Source: JAJYZP01 sp049964535 | GTDB taxonomy: Bacteria; Actinomycetota; Acidimicrobiia; Acidimicrobiales; Acidimicrobiaceae | Length of the DNA stretch: 18,114 nucleotides | Direction of reading: 5' to 3' | NCBI GenBank assembly: GCA_049964535.1 | Contig: JBMFXG010000032.1 | Location: 1-18,114, forward strand | In this document: piece after piece, positions 8,244 through 14,997 of the stretch | Numbering within the stretch: position 1 is the first letter of the stretch | How the letters are laid out: every line of letters begins with the position of its first letter | Program-made: the position numbers and the translations under genes | Notes under the pieces: generated by a model | Databases searched by the model: none | Seen by the model: the letters and a program-made list of their open reading frames with translations, nothing else | What the model was told of the DNA's origin: nothing

Positions 8244-8585
8244 TCAATTGGAGCTCAACTCGTTGGAGACCTCAAGCTGATCGCCAACCACAACCGACCA
8301 GCGTCGCCCTAGCTCTATTGGAACAACGATGGTCCTTGGCAAGAGAGGTGAGTGCACGTGCACGCGTCGCGATGCGACCATCGCAGTCCGCCGGATTACC
8401 AAGTTTACATCGCAGTCCAAGACCAAAAAATCTCGGCGACTCGTAACGCATTGGAGAGCAAACCCTCCTTCCAGCATGACGCAGGATGTCTCTTCGATCA
8501 GCCTCCGCCAACGCAACCGGTCCCGCAGCGTCGTTGCGACTCTGACATTTCCCAGCACCAAAGCGTCACACAAAAGCCAAGGCAA
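8244..8585 (-). CDS. DUF192-family small protein
   Basis: The 113-residue product matches the layout of actinobacterial DUF192 (PF02643) proteins: a short beta-hairpin (LVLGNVRVATTLRDRLRWRRL), a hydrophobic strand, an LDCDVNLVIRR segment in place of the family's LDVAFLD.DGRVVR, a basic turn, and a closing element VVPIELGRRWSVVVGDQLEV like the family's aG.a...G...Gd.l. The family's function is not established. The start is TTG at 8583-8585, since no ATG or GTG precedes the homology and a stop lies about 12 codons upstream; ATT at 8613-8615 is also possible. The stop is 10 bp from the rsmI ATG, and the rsmI ribosome site overlaps it, so the gene sits at the head of the rsmI-metG operon. Conservation is modest, so the family call is by eye. 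Confidence 0.65.
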   Translation of the reverse strand: MPWLLCDALVLGNVRVATTLRDRLRWRRLIEETSCVMLEGGFALQCVTSRRDFLVLDCDVNLVIRRTAMVASRRVHVHSPLLPRTIVVPIELGRRWSVVVGDQLEVSNELSSN

Positions 8586-8766
8586 CGAACCGCTACCGCC
8601 AGGTCCCGCTGAAATGCAATGTCATAAGGTCCACCATAGCTAGCACATCTGTGTACGTAGGACCAGACCCAGGACCAAACGTCACCCTCGTTCTCCATGG
8701 CTCTCCGTATTGGTTACGCAACCTTCGACGATGGCCTTGACCGACCCTCCTCCATTGGCAACGGAC

Positions 8767-8784
8767 AGCAGGTCGGTACCTGCT
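8767..8784. repeat. 7-bp hairpin with 4-nt loop
   Basis: AGCAGGT pairs with ACCTGCT around CGGT. On the plus strand it is followed by TTCATTGATT, which is only weakly T-rich, so a terminator role is doubtful. It lies about 110 bp upstream of bL37. Confidence 0.4.
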
Positions 8785-8877
8785 TTCATTGATTCGTGGG
8801 ACTACCACGGCAGTGATCGAGATGCGTACTGGTGACCGTAGGAGAAGGTGACGGCAGGTGATAGTGCCTCCATCCTC

Positions 8878-8883
8878 TATAGT
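8878..8883 (+). promoter_or_regulatory. Probable -10 box of a leaderless or near-leaderless bL37 transcript
   Basis: TATAGT ends 9 bp before the ATG of bL37. A start site 6-9 bp downstream of the hexamer would fall on or within three bases of the ATG. There is no purine-rich ribosome site between them (TATTGGGCT), which fits leaderless translation, common in actinobacteria. No good -35 hexamer is visible. Confidence 0.45.
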
Positions 8884-8892
8884 TATTGGGCT

Positions 8893-8976
8893 ATGTCAAA
8901 AAGAACGAACAAACGACGTCTCCGAACGAAGAAGAAGGCAAACCACGGGAAGAAGCCAAACTGCGGAAGAGGCTAG
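8893..8976 (+). CDS. Mini ribosomal protein bL37 (27 residues)
   Basis: A very short, extremely basic protein, MSKRTNKRRLRTKK followed by KANHGKKPN and the tail CGRG. The ending KKKANHGKKPN matches the signature of bL37, a protein of about 24 residues described from the mycobacterial 50S subunit and found across actinobacteria. Twelve of its 27 residues are Lys or Arg, as expected for a protein threaded into rRNA. It carries a 4-residue extension, CGRG, beyond the usual end. The ATG is preceded almost directly by a -10 box and no Shine-Dalgarno is present, suggesting a leaderless mRNA. It lies alone on the plus strand, convergent with the membrane-protein gene downstream and divergent from the rsmI operon. 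Confidence 0.8.
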   Translation: MSKRTNKRRLRTKKKANHGKKPNCGRG

Positions 8977-9012
8977 CGGTACAGCTCTAACTCGTCACGC
9001 CCCACCACCAAG

Positions 9013-9028
9013 CTCGCTCGGTAGCGAG
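9013..9028. terminator. Possible terminator hairpin between convergent genes
   Basis: CTCGCT pairs with AGCGAG around a CGGT loop, between the stop of bL37 (8976) and the stop of the converging membrane-protein gene (9075). The position suits a two-way terminator, but no T-run follows on either strand. Confidence 0.35.
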
Positions 9029-9074
9029 GGGTACAACAGAGCGTTGGGACCGGCAATGCGTAGCTCGCTATGGC

Positions 9075-9527
9075 TTAAGGCTTAAAGAGCATAAGGTAGA
9101 ATGCCGCTACGTACAAGATTACGCAGATACCGACACCTCGCTCGAGCTTCCGGGCAACAGTAACAGTCTGATCGTGGTTACTCACCACAACGCTACCAAA
9201 GAGCTTTGAGAGCGGTGAAACTACCATCCCGACGACTCCCGCCGATATGATCCAAAGAGTTACCGCTTCGTAAAACCACGCGTCGTGGAGCTCACCCTTG
9301 GACTTCATTGCTATTGCAACGATGATTCCGAATACCGGCACCAGGTAGACCATGAGCTGGGCAAGATTTCTTGAGCCATCGAAGTAACGCCGCACGGCAT
9401 CGGTTGGTCCGAGACGACGGGCTTGGTGGGCATAGGTACCGGTCATAGCCAGCGACCCGTAGCCCAAGAGCCCGACGATCACGTGAGCTAAGAGGAGAAA
9501 ATCGAGGATGGGCGAGCGTAGGGTCAC
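9075..9527 (-). CDS. Four-helix integral membrane protein of unknown function
   Basis: The 150-residue product has four predicted membrane helices at about 8-29, 55-74, 86-105 and 130-148, with short polar loops (QARRLGPTDAVRRYFDGSRN between the first two). The layout resembles small uncharacterised DUF2269-type membrane proteins, but I do not recognise a diagnostic motif and give no function. The start is GTG at 9525-9527, overlapping the TGA of the cysteine desulfurase (GTGA), with an excellent GGAGG six bases upstream, so the two are translationally coupled. The stop TAA at 9075-9077 faces the convergent bL37 gene. Coupling to the desulfurase suggests co-expression but does not reveal a shared role. 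Confidence 0.85.
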   Translation of the reverse strand: MTLRSPILDFLLLAHVIVGLLGYGSLAMTGTYAHQARRLGPTDAVRRYFDGSRNLAQLMVYLVPVFGIIVAIAMKSKGELHDAWFYEAVTLWIISAGVVGMVVSPLSKLFGSVVVSNHDQTVTVARKLERGVGICVILYVAAFYLMLFKP

Positions 9528-10672
9528 GATCGACCTCCACGCAGCGAACGAATGACACCCTCGATAATCTCCAGCGCTCGATCGATCTCAGCAACGGTGG
9601 TCGTGACACCGAGGGACCAGCGCAGACATGACCGTCCCGCAGCATCGCTGTAGCCCATAGCCTTGAGCACATGACTGGGCTCTAGGGCCCCCGATGCGCA
9701 CGACGCTCCTCCCGAGAGTGCGAGCCCCTGCTCATCAGCGAGAAAGATCGCCTCCTCGTTCGCAATCCCTTTCACTACCGAATTTGTGATCCCAGGCACT
9801 CGTGGCGCAAGCCGGCCCACGATCTCGATAGACGAATCAATGTCGACAAGGCCGCTCTCCAAACGAGACTGCAGAGCTTCAACTCTGAGATTGTTCTGAT
9901 CCCGAAGCGCACACCGCTCCTCTAACGCCAGGACCGCCGATGCAATACCCGCAACATTTTGACTACCACTACGGAGCTCAAACTCTTGTCCCCCACCACG
10001 AAGCAGCGGCAGGGTCTCGACCCCACGGCGACGAAGAACGATGCCAACGCCCCTCGGACCACCAAACTTATGCGCCGAGAGCGTTGCCAAATCTACCTCA
10101 CTCAAGGATTTTTCAAGGTCGAGCCAAGGTGCACCCTGGACCGCATCGCTAAAGAGCAGTGCTTGTGGGGCGTAGCGACGACGGAGATCTGCAATGGAAC
10201 TCAGGTCGCTCACGACTCCCGTCTCATTATTGACCGCCATAACCACCATGAGGCCAACCTGGTCACCGAGAGCTGCCAAATCGTGCTCGAGTCTCTCAAC
10301 GTCAATCACGCCGTTGCGATCGACCTCAATCCACGAGACGTTCGTCCGAGATCGCAAGGGTTCCAAGACACCGTGGTGTTCAACCCTGGTGGAGAGGATC
10401 CGCGCATGAGGTGGGAGCACAGGGCAAAGGACTGCGAAGTTATCTCCTTCGGTGCCTCCAGAGGTGAAGACGACCTCCGATGGGTCTCTACCCAGCTGTT
10501 GAGCACAACGTTCTCGCGCATCCTCGAGAATGGCCTTCGCTTGCCGGCTCTGACGATGGAGACCACTCGGATTACCGAAATACTGCGCAGCAACCTCGCT
10601 GTAGCGGGCAAGTGCAGCCGGAGTCATCGGCGTCGATGCTGCGTGGTCAAGATAGATATCCACATCGGCCAT
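9524..10672 (-). CDS. Cysteine desulfurase (NifS/IscS class)
   Basis: A PLP enzyme that removes sulfur from cysteine as a protein persulfide for Fe-S clusters and tRNA thiolation. The 382-residue protein begins with YLDHAASTPMTP. It has TSGGTEGDN (70-78) for the phosphate of PLP, His99/His100 in RVEHHGVLE, NNETG (148-152), the Asp176 region FSDAVQG, and the PLP lysine Lys202 in SAHKFGGPRGVG. The catalytic cysteine is Cys325 in SGGASCASGALEPSHVLKAMG, on a loop of the group I (IscS/NifS) kind. In many actinobacteria this type of gene is followed by mnmA (tRNA 2-thiouridylase); here a membrane protein follows instead. The ATG at 10670-10672 is the natural start by homology, although no clear Shine-Dalgarno precedes it. 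Confidence 0.95.
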   Translation of the reverse strand: MADVDIYLDHAASTPMTPAALARYSEVAAQYFGNPSGLHRQSRQAKAILEDARERCAQQLGRDPSEVVFTSGGTEGDNFAVLCPVLPPHARILSTRVEHHGVLEPLRSRTNVSWIEVDRNGVIDVERLEHDLAALGDQVGLMVVMAVNNETGVVSDLSSIADLRRRYAPQALLFSDAVQGAPWLDLEKSLSEVDLATLSAHKFGGPRGVGIVLRRRGVETLPLLRGGGQEFELRSGSQNVAGIASAVLALEERCALRDQNNLRVEALQSRLESGLVDIDSSIEIVGRLAPRVPGITNSVVKGIANEEAIFLADEQGLALSGGASCASGALEPSHVLKAMGYSDAAGRSCLRWSLGVTTTVAEIDRALEIIEGVIRSLRGGRS

Positions 10673-11029
10673 GATAGAGAGACCAAGCTTAGAAGTAGCC
10701 CGTACGGCACTGCAGGACCTACGAGCTCGTACCCATTACCGGCCGAATTCACCGAGCAAGCGTCGTGTATTGCACAGCCCAGAGCTTTGAAAGGAGCTGA
10801 AGAGTGAAACGACGGCATCACCCTCCTTGCTGGTGTGGCCGGCTCTTCATGGTCCAATCGCTCTACCCGAGCCCGAGAACGCGCCTGGCAACTGAGATGG
10901 TACTTGTCAAGGCCTACTGATACTTGACCACCGACGAGATTCCCAGCGGAGCCAGCCCGAAATATCGGTAGATCAAATGAGAGCTACCCGTTGAACGACT
11001 GCAAGAGTGAGGTCACAATTTCGCTGTCA
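10673..11029. other. 357-bp spacer; one tiny unsupported ORF
   Basis: Between the anti-sigma gene and the cysteine desulfurase I see no recognisable gene. A plus-strand frame at 10804-10920 (GTG start, 38 codons, CWCG near its N-terminus) has a good AAGGAG seven bases upstream but no known family. A minus-strand frame starting with ATG near 10816-10818 has AGGAGG in front and runs into the desulfurase start in another frame. Both are probably chance. The desulfurase promoter must lie here. Confidence 0.4.
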
Positions 11030-11827
11030 TCACAGTTTGACGTGACTGGTGGCCACGACTCTTCCGTTTGAGGTAACGATCTCGATCTCTCGAGCATGGC
11101 TCCAACCTGCCGGGAGCGGTGTCGCCCAGGAGGTACGAGACCGAGCAACGAGAAAGCGTCCGAGGTCGACGGTGGACCCGTCTGGCTCGGTAAGTCGACA
11201 GCGTACGTAACCACGATCTTTCACGTTGGTAAGGTCGACGATCATCCATGCGGTTGAACCCTGATAGATCGCAGCTGAACCGATATCAGATCGTGCAGAC
11301 GTGAGGCTTACGACCAGCGGTGCTAGTGCCCTTCCGTGCACCGTGACCGACTTCGGAGAACTGGACGACCCACCGAGTCGGCCAATACCACTCCCGCCAA
11401 TGACGAAACTTCCGATGGCGATCACCACAACGCCAACCATTGACAGCGCTAGCCTGCTGCGTTGCCGATAAGGGTGTCGGGATCCATTCGCTCTACTTCT
11501 ACGAGATAGTCGACCCACCGGAGCGTGGCACGAGATAGTCGACTCTTCAATCCTCTGTCCTCTCTCATTCAGAAGCAGCGTGGAAGGCTCGGCCGCTATC
11601 GAAGAGAGAACCCGCTCCTCAAATCCAATTGGAGGATCGACCTCAGGTGCAAGGAGCATCAGTGCATCGATATCGGATGAGCCCACCGCCACCTCGCCCC
11701 GACACCGCTCGCACTCCCCAAGGTGCTGTTCGAAGTTGAGAGCACGCTCAGGATCTAAATTGCCGAAGATAAAAGCGACTCTATCATCGTCAAAATACTC
11801 ACAATATCGAGTGGGAAAGCGTTTCAC
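11030..11827 (-). CDS. Anti-sigma factor, zinc-finger / RskA type
   Basis: The 265-residue membrane protein has the layout of anti-sigma-K (RskA) proteins. A cytoplasmic N-terminal ZAS domain carries the zinc motif FEQHLGECERCRGEV (His35, Cys39, Cys42), and a linker of about 80 residues follows. A single transmembrane helix lies at about 126-148 (LALSMVGVVVIAIGSFVIGG), then an extracytoplasmic domain with AAIYQGSTAWMIVDL, LPAGWSHAREIEIV and a final strand, like the RskA C-terminal domain. It would hold the neighbouring sigma factor at the membrane until released by regulated proteolysis. The start is GTG at 11825-11827, overlapping the TGA of the sigma gene (GTGA), which indicates translational coupling and stoichiometric production, as expected for a sigma/anti-sigma pair. 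Confidence 0.9.
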   Translation of the reverse strand: MKRFPTRYCEYFDDDRVAFIFGNLDPERALNFEQHLGECERCRGEVAVGSSDIDALMLLAPEVDPPIGFEERVLSSIAAEPSTLLLNERGQRIEESTISCHAPVGRLSRRSRANGSRHPYRQRSRLALSMVGVVVIAIGSFVIGGSGIGRLGGSSSSPKSVTVHGRALAPLVVSLTSARSDIGSAAIYQGSTAWMIVDLTNVKDRGYVRCRLTEPDGSTVDLGRFLVARSRTSWATPLPAGWSHAREIEIVTSNGRVVATSHVKL

Positions 11828-12408
11828 GGATTGAGGTATCCTTCAGCCGTAAACTGTTTGCGCAGGTTCCGCAGGCCACTGCGAATTCGCGTCTTCGCAG
11901 TACCGAGTGGAATCGACTCATCGACAGCTATTTCGTTCGCCGTCCGGCCGTAGAACGAGGCGAGGATCAGAGCTCTTCGCTGCTCTGGTGGAAGCCGCTC
12001 AAGAGCGTACCGCAGAAACTCCACCGAATCCCCCACGACCACCTCCTCCTCAGGAGATCGATTGTCACTCTGGAGTTCGTCACGGTAGAGAGCCTCGGGA
12101 TCGACTCTGGGTAGAGTCCGAACTCGAACTCTATCGATCGCTACATGACGAGTGATCGTCAGGACCCACGACGTGACCGATCCGCGTCGCGGATCGTACA
12201 TGGCAGCGTGACGCCAGATCTTGAGGAAAGACTCTTGAGCTATCTCTTCAGCCAATGGCTCGTCGTTCGCAATCATGAGAGCAAGCCCATAGACGCGCCG
12301 CTGAAACCGCCGAACAAAAACGGTTATCGCTTCGGGAATGCCCTGTGCCATGGCAAGCAGGAGCGTTTCGTCGGTCGTCTCGGGTGAGATCTCATCGAAC
12401 TCCATCAC
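11824..12408 (-). CDS. ECF-subfamily RNA polymerase sigma factor (SigK-like)
   Basis: The 194-residue protein has the two helical domains of ECF sigma factors. Region 2 (about 25-97) contains FVRRFQRRVYGLALMI, AEEIAQESFLKIWRHA and SVTSWVLTITRHVAIDRVR, which recognises the -10 element. Region 4 (about 130-188) contains LERLPPEQRRALILASFYGR, TANEIA and PLGTAKTRIRSGLRNLRKQ, the helix-turn-helix for the -35. The MYDPRRGSVTSWVLTI segment is like those of the SigK/SigL group, which pairs with RskA-type anti-sigma factors, and that is exactly the downstream gene. The start could be GTG at 12406-12408 or the next codon, ATG at 12403-12405; AGGA lies 7 or 10 bases upstream. It is divergently arranged with a secreted-protein gene that is a plausible target. 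Confidence 0.94.
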   Translation of the reverse strand: MMEFDEISPETTDETLLLAMAQGIPEAITVFVRRFQRRVYGLALMIANDEPLAEEIAQESFLKIWRHAAMYDPRRGSVTSWVLTITRHVAIDRVRVRTLPRVDPEALYRDELQSDNRSPEEEVVVGDSVEFLRYALERLPPEQRRALILASFYGRTANEIAVDESIPLGTAKTRIRSGLRNLRKQFTAEGYLNP

Positions 12409-12556
12409 TGCACTATCCTACGCATTCCATTTGCTGAGAGATTTTCACTCGTCCAAGATCAGCACATTCAATTCATGCAATCCATCGACCACTTTCGCTC
12501 GTAGCTCACTGTGTCATGAGAGCATCCTCTCCAAGTAGTAGTCAGAAAGGACCACT
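12409..12556. promoter_or_regulatory. Divergent promoter region of the sigma factor and the secreted YxFxxD protein
   Basis: About 148 bp between two divergent starts must hold promoters for both. I could not identify a convincing ECF-type -35/-10 pair or a standard one by eye. For the plus-strand gene, AAAGGA at 12546-12551 is a good ribosome site five bases before the GTG. Confidence 0.5.
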
Positions 12557-13147
12557 GTGATACCGCAGCGTCACTCATCAACAATCGTCAGAGGCTCACG
12601 GCCGCACGAGCTCGGCAGGATTCTCGCCCTCGCCTCCACCACGCTTGCTGCGACCGTAGTTGCCATCGGGCTACCAGCATCGGTGCAGGCACAGCCCCTA
12701 TCCCACGCCAAGAAGCACGTCGGACATGTTAAGATCGCTAAAGTCGTCTTCGCAAAAAAGCGTTCCCCATACGGCACCATCCTCACCGGAGCCCACGGTC
12801 GAACTCTCTACATTCACACCACCGACGGACCCAACCGCGCAACCTGCACTGGAAGCTGCGCTGCAATTTGGCCGCTGGCAACGGTCTCCGGTTCGACCAA
12901 GATCGGACAGACCGTCAAAGGGCTGGGTTTCTACAAGCTCAAAGACGGCAAGAAGGTCCTGACAATCGATAAGCATCCGCTGTACTACTTCGCTGCAGAC
13001 ACTTCTTCCAGCGTTCAAGGAGAGGGCATAGCGCACGTCTGGTACGTCGTCAACGCAGAAGGTCGACCTGTCAAAGCGGCACTTGGAAAAGTCGCCACCG
13101 TTCAACACAAAAAGAAGACCTCCTCGAACTCTGGCTACTCCTACTAG
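12557..13147 (+). CDS. Secreted protein of the YxFxxD lipoprotein family (COG4315 / PF03640-like)
   Basis: The 196-residue protein starts with a basic N-terminus, a hydrophobic segment (about 21-40) and a likely signal-peptidase site after SVQA (residue 45). No lipobox cysteine is present, so it would be secreted rather than lipidated. The mature part has two repeats typical of the family: GTILTGAHGRTLYIHTTD (Y85 to D90) followed by CTGSCAAIWP with Cys97 and Cys101, then VLTIDKHPLYYFAAD (Y143 to D148, an exact YxFxxD) followed by GEGIAHVWYVV. The family function is unknown. The tail is rich in Lys, Ser and Tyr (HKKKTSSNSGYSY). The start is GTG at 12557-12559 with AAAGGA at 5-nt spacing. Such proteins often sit beside ECF sigma/anti-sigma pairs, so regulation by the divergent sigma factor is likely but inferred. 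Confidence 0.88.
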   Translation: MIPQRHSSTIVRGSRPHELGRILALASTTLAATVVAIGLPASVQAQPLSHAKKHVGHVKIAKVVFAKKRSPYGTILTGAHGRTLYIHTTDGPNRATCTGSCAAIWPLATVSGSTKIGQTVKGLGFYKLKDGKKVLTIDKHPLYYFAADTSSSVQGEGIAHVWYVVNAEGRPVKAALGKVATVQHKKKTSSNSGYSY

Positions 13148-13191
13148 CTCTTGGCAACCACCTAGAAGCCCAGAGACCTGAGGTCTGCATC

Positions 13192-13247
13192 GGGGCGATC
13201 TCGTAACGAAGGGTCACGCACAAGCAGATCGCCCCATCTTCTTTCTC
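13192..13247 (+). terminator. Hairpin terminator after the secreted-protein gene
   Basis: GGGGCGATCT (13192-13201) pairs perfectly with AGATCGCCCC (13226-13235) across a 24-nt loop, and the pyrimidine-rich tract ATCTTCTTTCT follows. It lies about 45 bp after the stop. The large loop and mixed T/C tail are not textbook, but the 10-bp GC-rich stem is strong. A second small inverted repeat, AGACCT/AGGTCT, lies just upstream at 13174-13186. Confidence 0.65.
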
Positions 13248-13486
13248 GCCTGCTACTTGAGTACGTGGCTCGTCGGATGCACAACTATCCGTCCCGGATC
13301 AAGAGCTCCAGTTCGGCACCGGGTCAACTTCGCACAATCACACGGAGAACAAACTACGCTACAACTGTACGACCTATCGAAGTCCTGCCTTAGGTTTTAC
13401 TGATTTGCCTCGAAGCACTGGTTCCTAACTAGGGAAGTTCCAAGCACCCCGACGATTCAGCCAAGGAGCTGCATACCATCAACACC
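13248..13486. other. Leader and promoter region of galT
   Basis: No gene is visible in this stretch. AAGGAG occurs at 13463-13468 but is 18 bp from the galT ATG, too far for normal use. TTGCCT at 13405-13410 and TAACTA near 13426 are possible promoter boxes with a short 15-bp spacer, so a weak suggestion only. Confidence 0.35.
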
Positions 13487-14494
13487 ATGAAGACGAATAA
13501 CCAGTTGAGGCTCGATCCTCTCACCGGTCGGTGGATAGCCGTGGCAGAAGGGCGATCGTACCGACCATCGGCCTTTGCTCCAGATTCGGACCTCCCATTC
13601 CACCACAACGATCTGCCTTGCCCCTTCTGCCCAGGATCGGAGAGCTCCTCACCTCCAGCCCTGGAGACATATGGACCCTCTGGTTCGTGGACCGTACGAG
13701 TAGTTCCGAATCTCTATCCGGCCTTCGATGGCGACGAACCCATGGTCACTACGACAAAAGGACCGGTATTCACCCAAGCACCGGCGTCAGGGATCCATGA
13801 AGTCCTGATCCTCTCGCAAGATCACGCATCCGGTTGGGCTGACCTCGACGATCGACAGCTCGCCGTAGTCATGTCTGCGATTCGAGATCGAATGGACGCT
13901 CACGCCCACTCGAAGGTCATACGATACTCCCAAGTAATCGTCAATCACGGGCGCTCTGCCGGTGCATCAATGGAGCACCCGCACGGTCAACTCCTCGGAA
14001 TCTCTTTCGTACCTCGAGAGCTCTCCGACGAACAAGCTGGATTCGCTCGATTCGTAGGTGGCTGCGTCCTGTGTGCAACGATTGAACTAGAGCGGACCGC
14101 TGGATCCCGAATGATCTGCGATAACGATGAGGTGATCGTCATCGCCCCGTACTGGTCCGCCGTCCCGTTTGAGATGTTGGTTATCCCTACATCGCATAGC
14201 GCACATCTACACCTCTCCTCTCCATCGACACTCGGTGAAGTCGGCTCGGTCATTAACCGCGCACTACGCATGCTCCGAGAGGCCACCGGACATAGTGCCT
14301 ACAATCTCGTGTTTCACTCTTCCCCTTATCGCGCCTTTGGCAACTTTCACTGGCACGTTCACATTCTCCCCAAGCTCACCACAAAAGCGGGGTTTGAACT
14401 CGGGACAGGAGTCGCAATTAATATTGTCTCCCCCGAGGACGCAGCACAGACCCTCACGGGATCGCCTGACCTTCTCGACAACGAAGCGATCTAA
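13487..14494 (+). CDS. galT: Galactose-1-phosphate uridylyltransferase family protein
   Basis: GalT transfers UMP between UDP-glucose and galactose-1-phosphate in the Leloir pathway. The 335-residue protein opens with LRLDPLTGRWIAVAEGRSYRPS, then a zinc-type pair CPFC (Cys45, Cys48) and VRVVPNLYPAF. GIHEVLIL (His104) and NHGRSAGASMEHPHGQLLG follow, with the catalytic His164-Pro-His166-x-Gln motif, in which the second His takes the UMP. A second half contains CVLC (Cys193/196), EMLVIP and the terminal signature FHWHVHILPK (His288, 290, 292), matching the GalT two-domain HIT fold. No galK or galE lies nearby, so the physiological substrate is not fixed; some relatives use other sugar or nucleotide phosphates. 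The ATG at 13487 fits the homology. A SRPBCC gene follows 38 bp downstream, probably in the same operon. Confidence 0.88.
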   Translation: MKTNNQLRLDPLTGRWIAVAEGRSYRPSAFAPDSDLPFHHNDLPCPFCPGSESSSPPALETYGPSGSWTVRVVPNLYPAFDGDEPMVTTTKGPVFTQAPASGIHEVLILSQDHASGWADLDDRQLAVVMSAIRDRMDAHAHSKVIRYSQVIVNHGRSAGASMEHPHGQLLGISFVPRELSDEQAGFARFVGGCVLCATIELERTAGSRMICDNDEVIVIAPYWSAVPFEMLVIPTSHSAHLHLSSPSTLGEVGSVINRALRMLREATGHSAYNLVFHSSPYRAFGNFHWHVHILPKLTTKAGFELGTGVAINIVSPEDAAQTLTGSPDLLDNEAI

Positions 14495-14532
14495 ACCAGA
14501 TCACGCACATACCATAAACAAGGGGAACGTCT

Positions 14533-14997
14533 TTGACTACTACGATCGAGATCCAGCACAACATACCGGCGCCCATCTCGCTCGTATGGAGCGAGCTCGA
14601 GCAGCTCGATCGACACGTGCTCTGGATGACGGACGCCGTTCGAATTGATTTTCAAAGTGACCAACGCAAAGGAGTTGGAACTCGTTTTATCTGTCTCACC
14701 AAGGTCGGACCACTCAGTGTCAACGACCATATGACCGTGACGAAGTGGGTCGATCACCACGCCATATCGGTCGAGCACAAAGGACTATTCAAAGGAGTTG
14801 GAACCTTTAGTCTTGAGGCCATCGGACCCGATTGGACCCAGGTACAGTGGCATGAGAGTCTCGACTTCCCGCTCCTGTTCGGGCGCGGACTTGGGGAAGC
14901 GGTCGCTTCCCCACTCCTCCGATCGATCTGGCGAAAGAATCTTCGTCGCCTCGAGGAAACCGTCATACCAAAAGTAAATAAGGAGAGAGACTCGTGA
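14533..14997 (+). CDS. SRPBCC-fold (START/polyketide-cyclase-like) protein
   Basis: The 154-residue protein shows the SRPBCC pattern: TIEIQHNIPAPISLVWSELE (first strand and helix), HVLWMTDAVRIDF, a GVGTRFICLTKVG strand pair, NDHMTVTKWVDHHAISVEHK, GVGTFSLEAIGPDWTQVQWHESLDF, and a long C-terminal helix ending LRRLEETVIPKV. Such proteins bind hydrophobic ligands in a deep cavity; the ligand here is unknown. The start is TTG at 14533-14535 with AGGGGA six bases upstream. Its TGA at 14995-14997 overlaps the GTG of the next gene, so the hydrolase is translationally coupled to it. No signal peptide is present, so it is cytoplasmic. Confidence 0.85.
   Translation: MTTTIEIQHNIPAPISLVWSELEQLDRHVLWMTDAVRIDFQSDQRKGVGTRFICLTKVGPLSVNDHMTVTKWVDHHAISVEHKGLFKGVGTFSLEAIGPDWTQVQWHESLDFPLLFGRGLGEAVASPLLRSIWRKNLRRLEETVIPKVNKERDS

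Larger units (their letters stand above)
8586..8892. other. Divergent intergenic region between the rsmI operon and bL37
   Basis: About 300 bp without a recognisable gene separates the minus-strand DUF192/rsmI/metG operon from the plus-strand bL37 gene. Short minus-strand frames (8498-8698, 8593-8808) show no family features. The region must carry promoters in both directions; I can propose only the plus-strand -10 at 8878-8883. A hairpin, AGCAGGT/CGGT/ACCTGCT, lies at 8767-8784. Confidence 0.5.

Noticed and set aside
9959..10807. A 282-codon open frame on the plus strand.
   Set aside because: It is antisense to the cysteine desulfurase, with no recognisable protein features.
10624..10857. 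A minus-strand frame with AGGAGG before an internal ATG near 10818.
   Set aside because: It runs into the start of the cysteine desulfurase in another frame and has no recognisable product; the ribosome-site match is likely chance.
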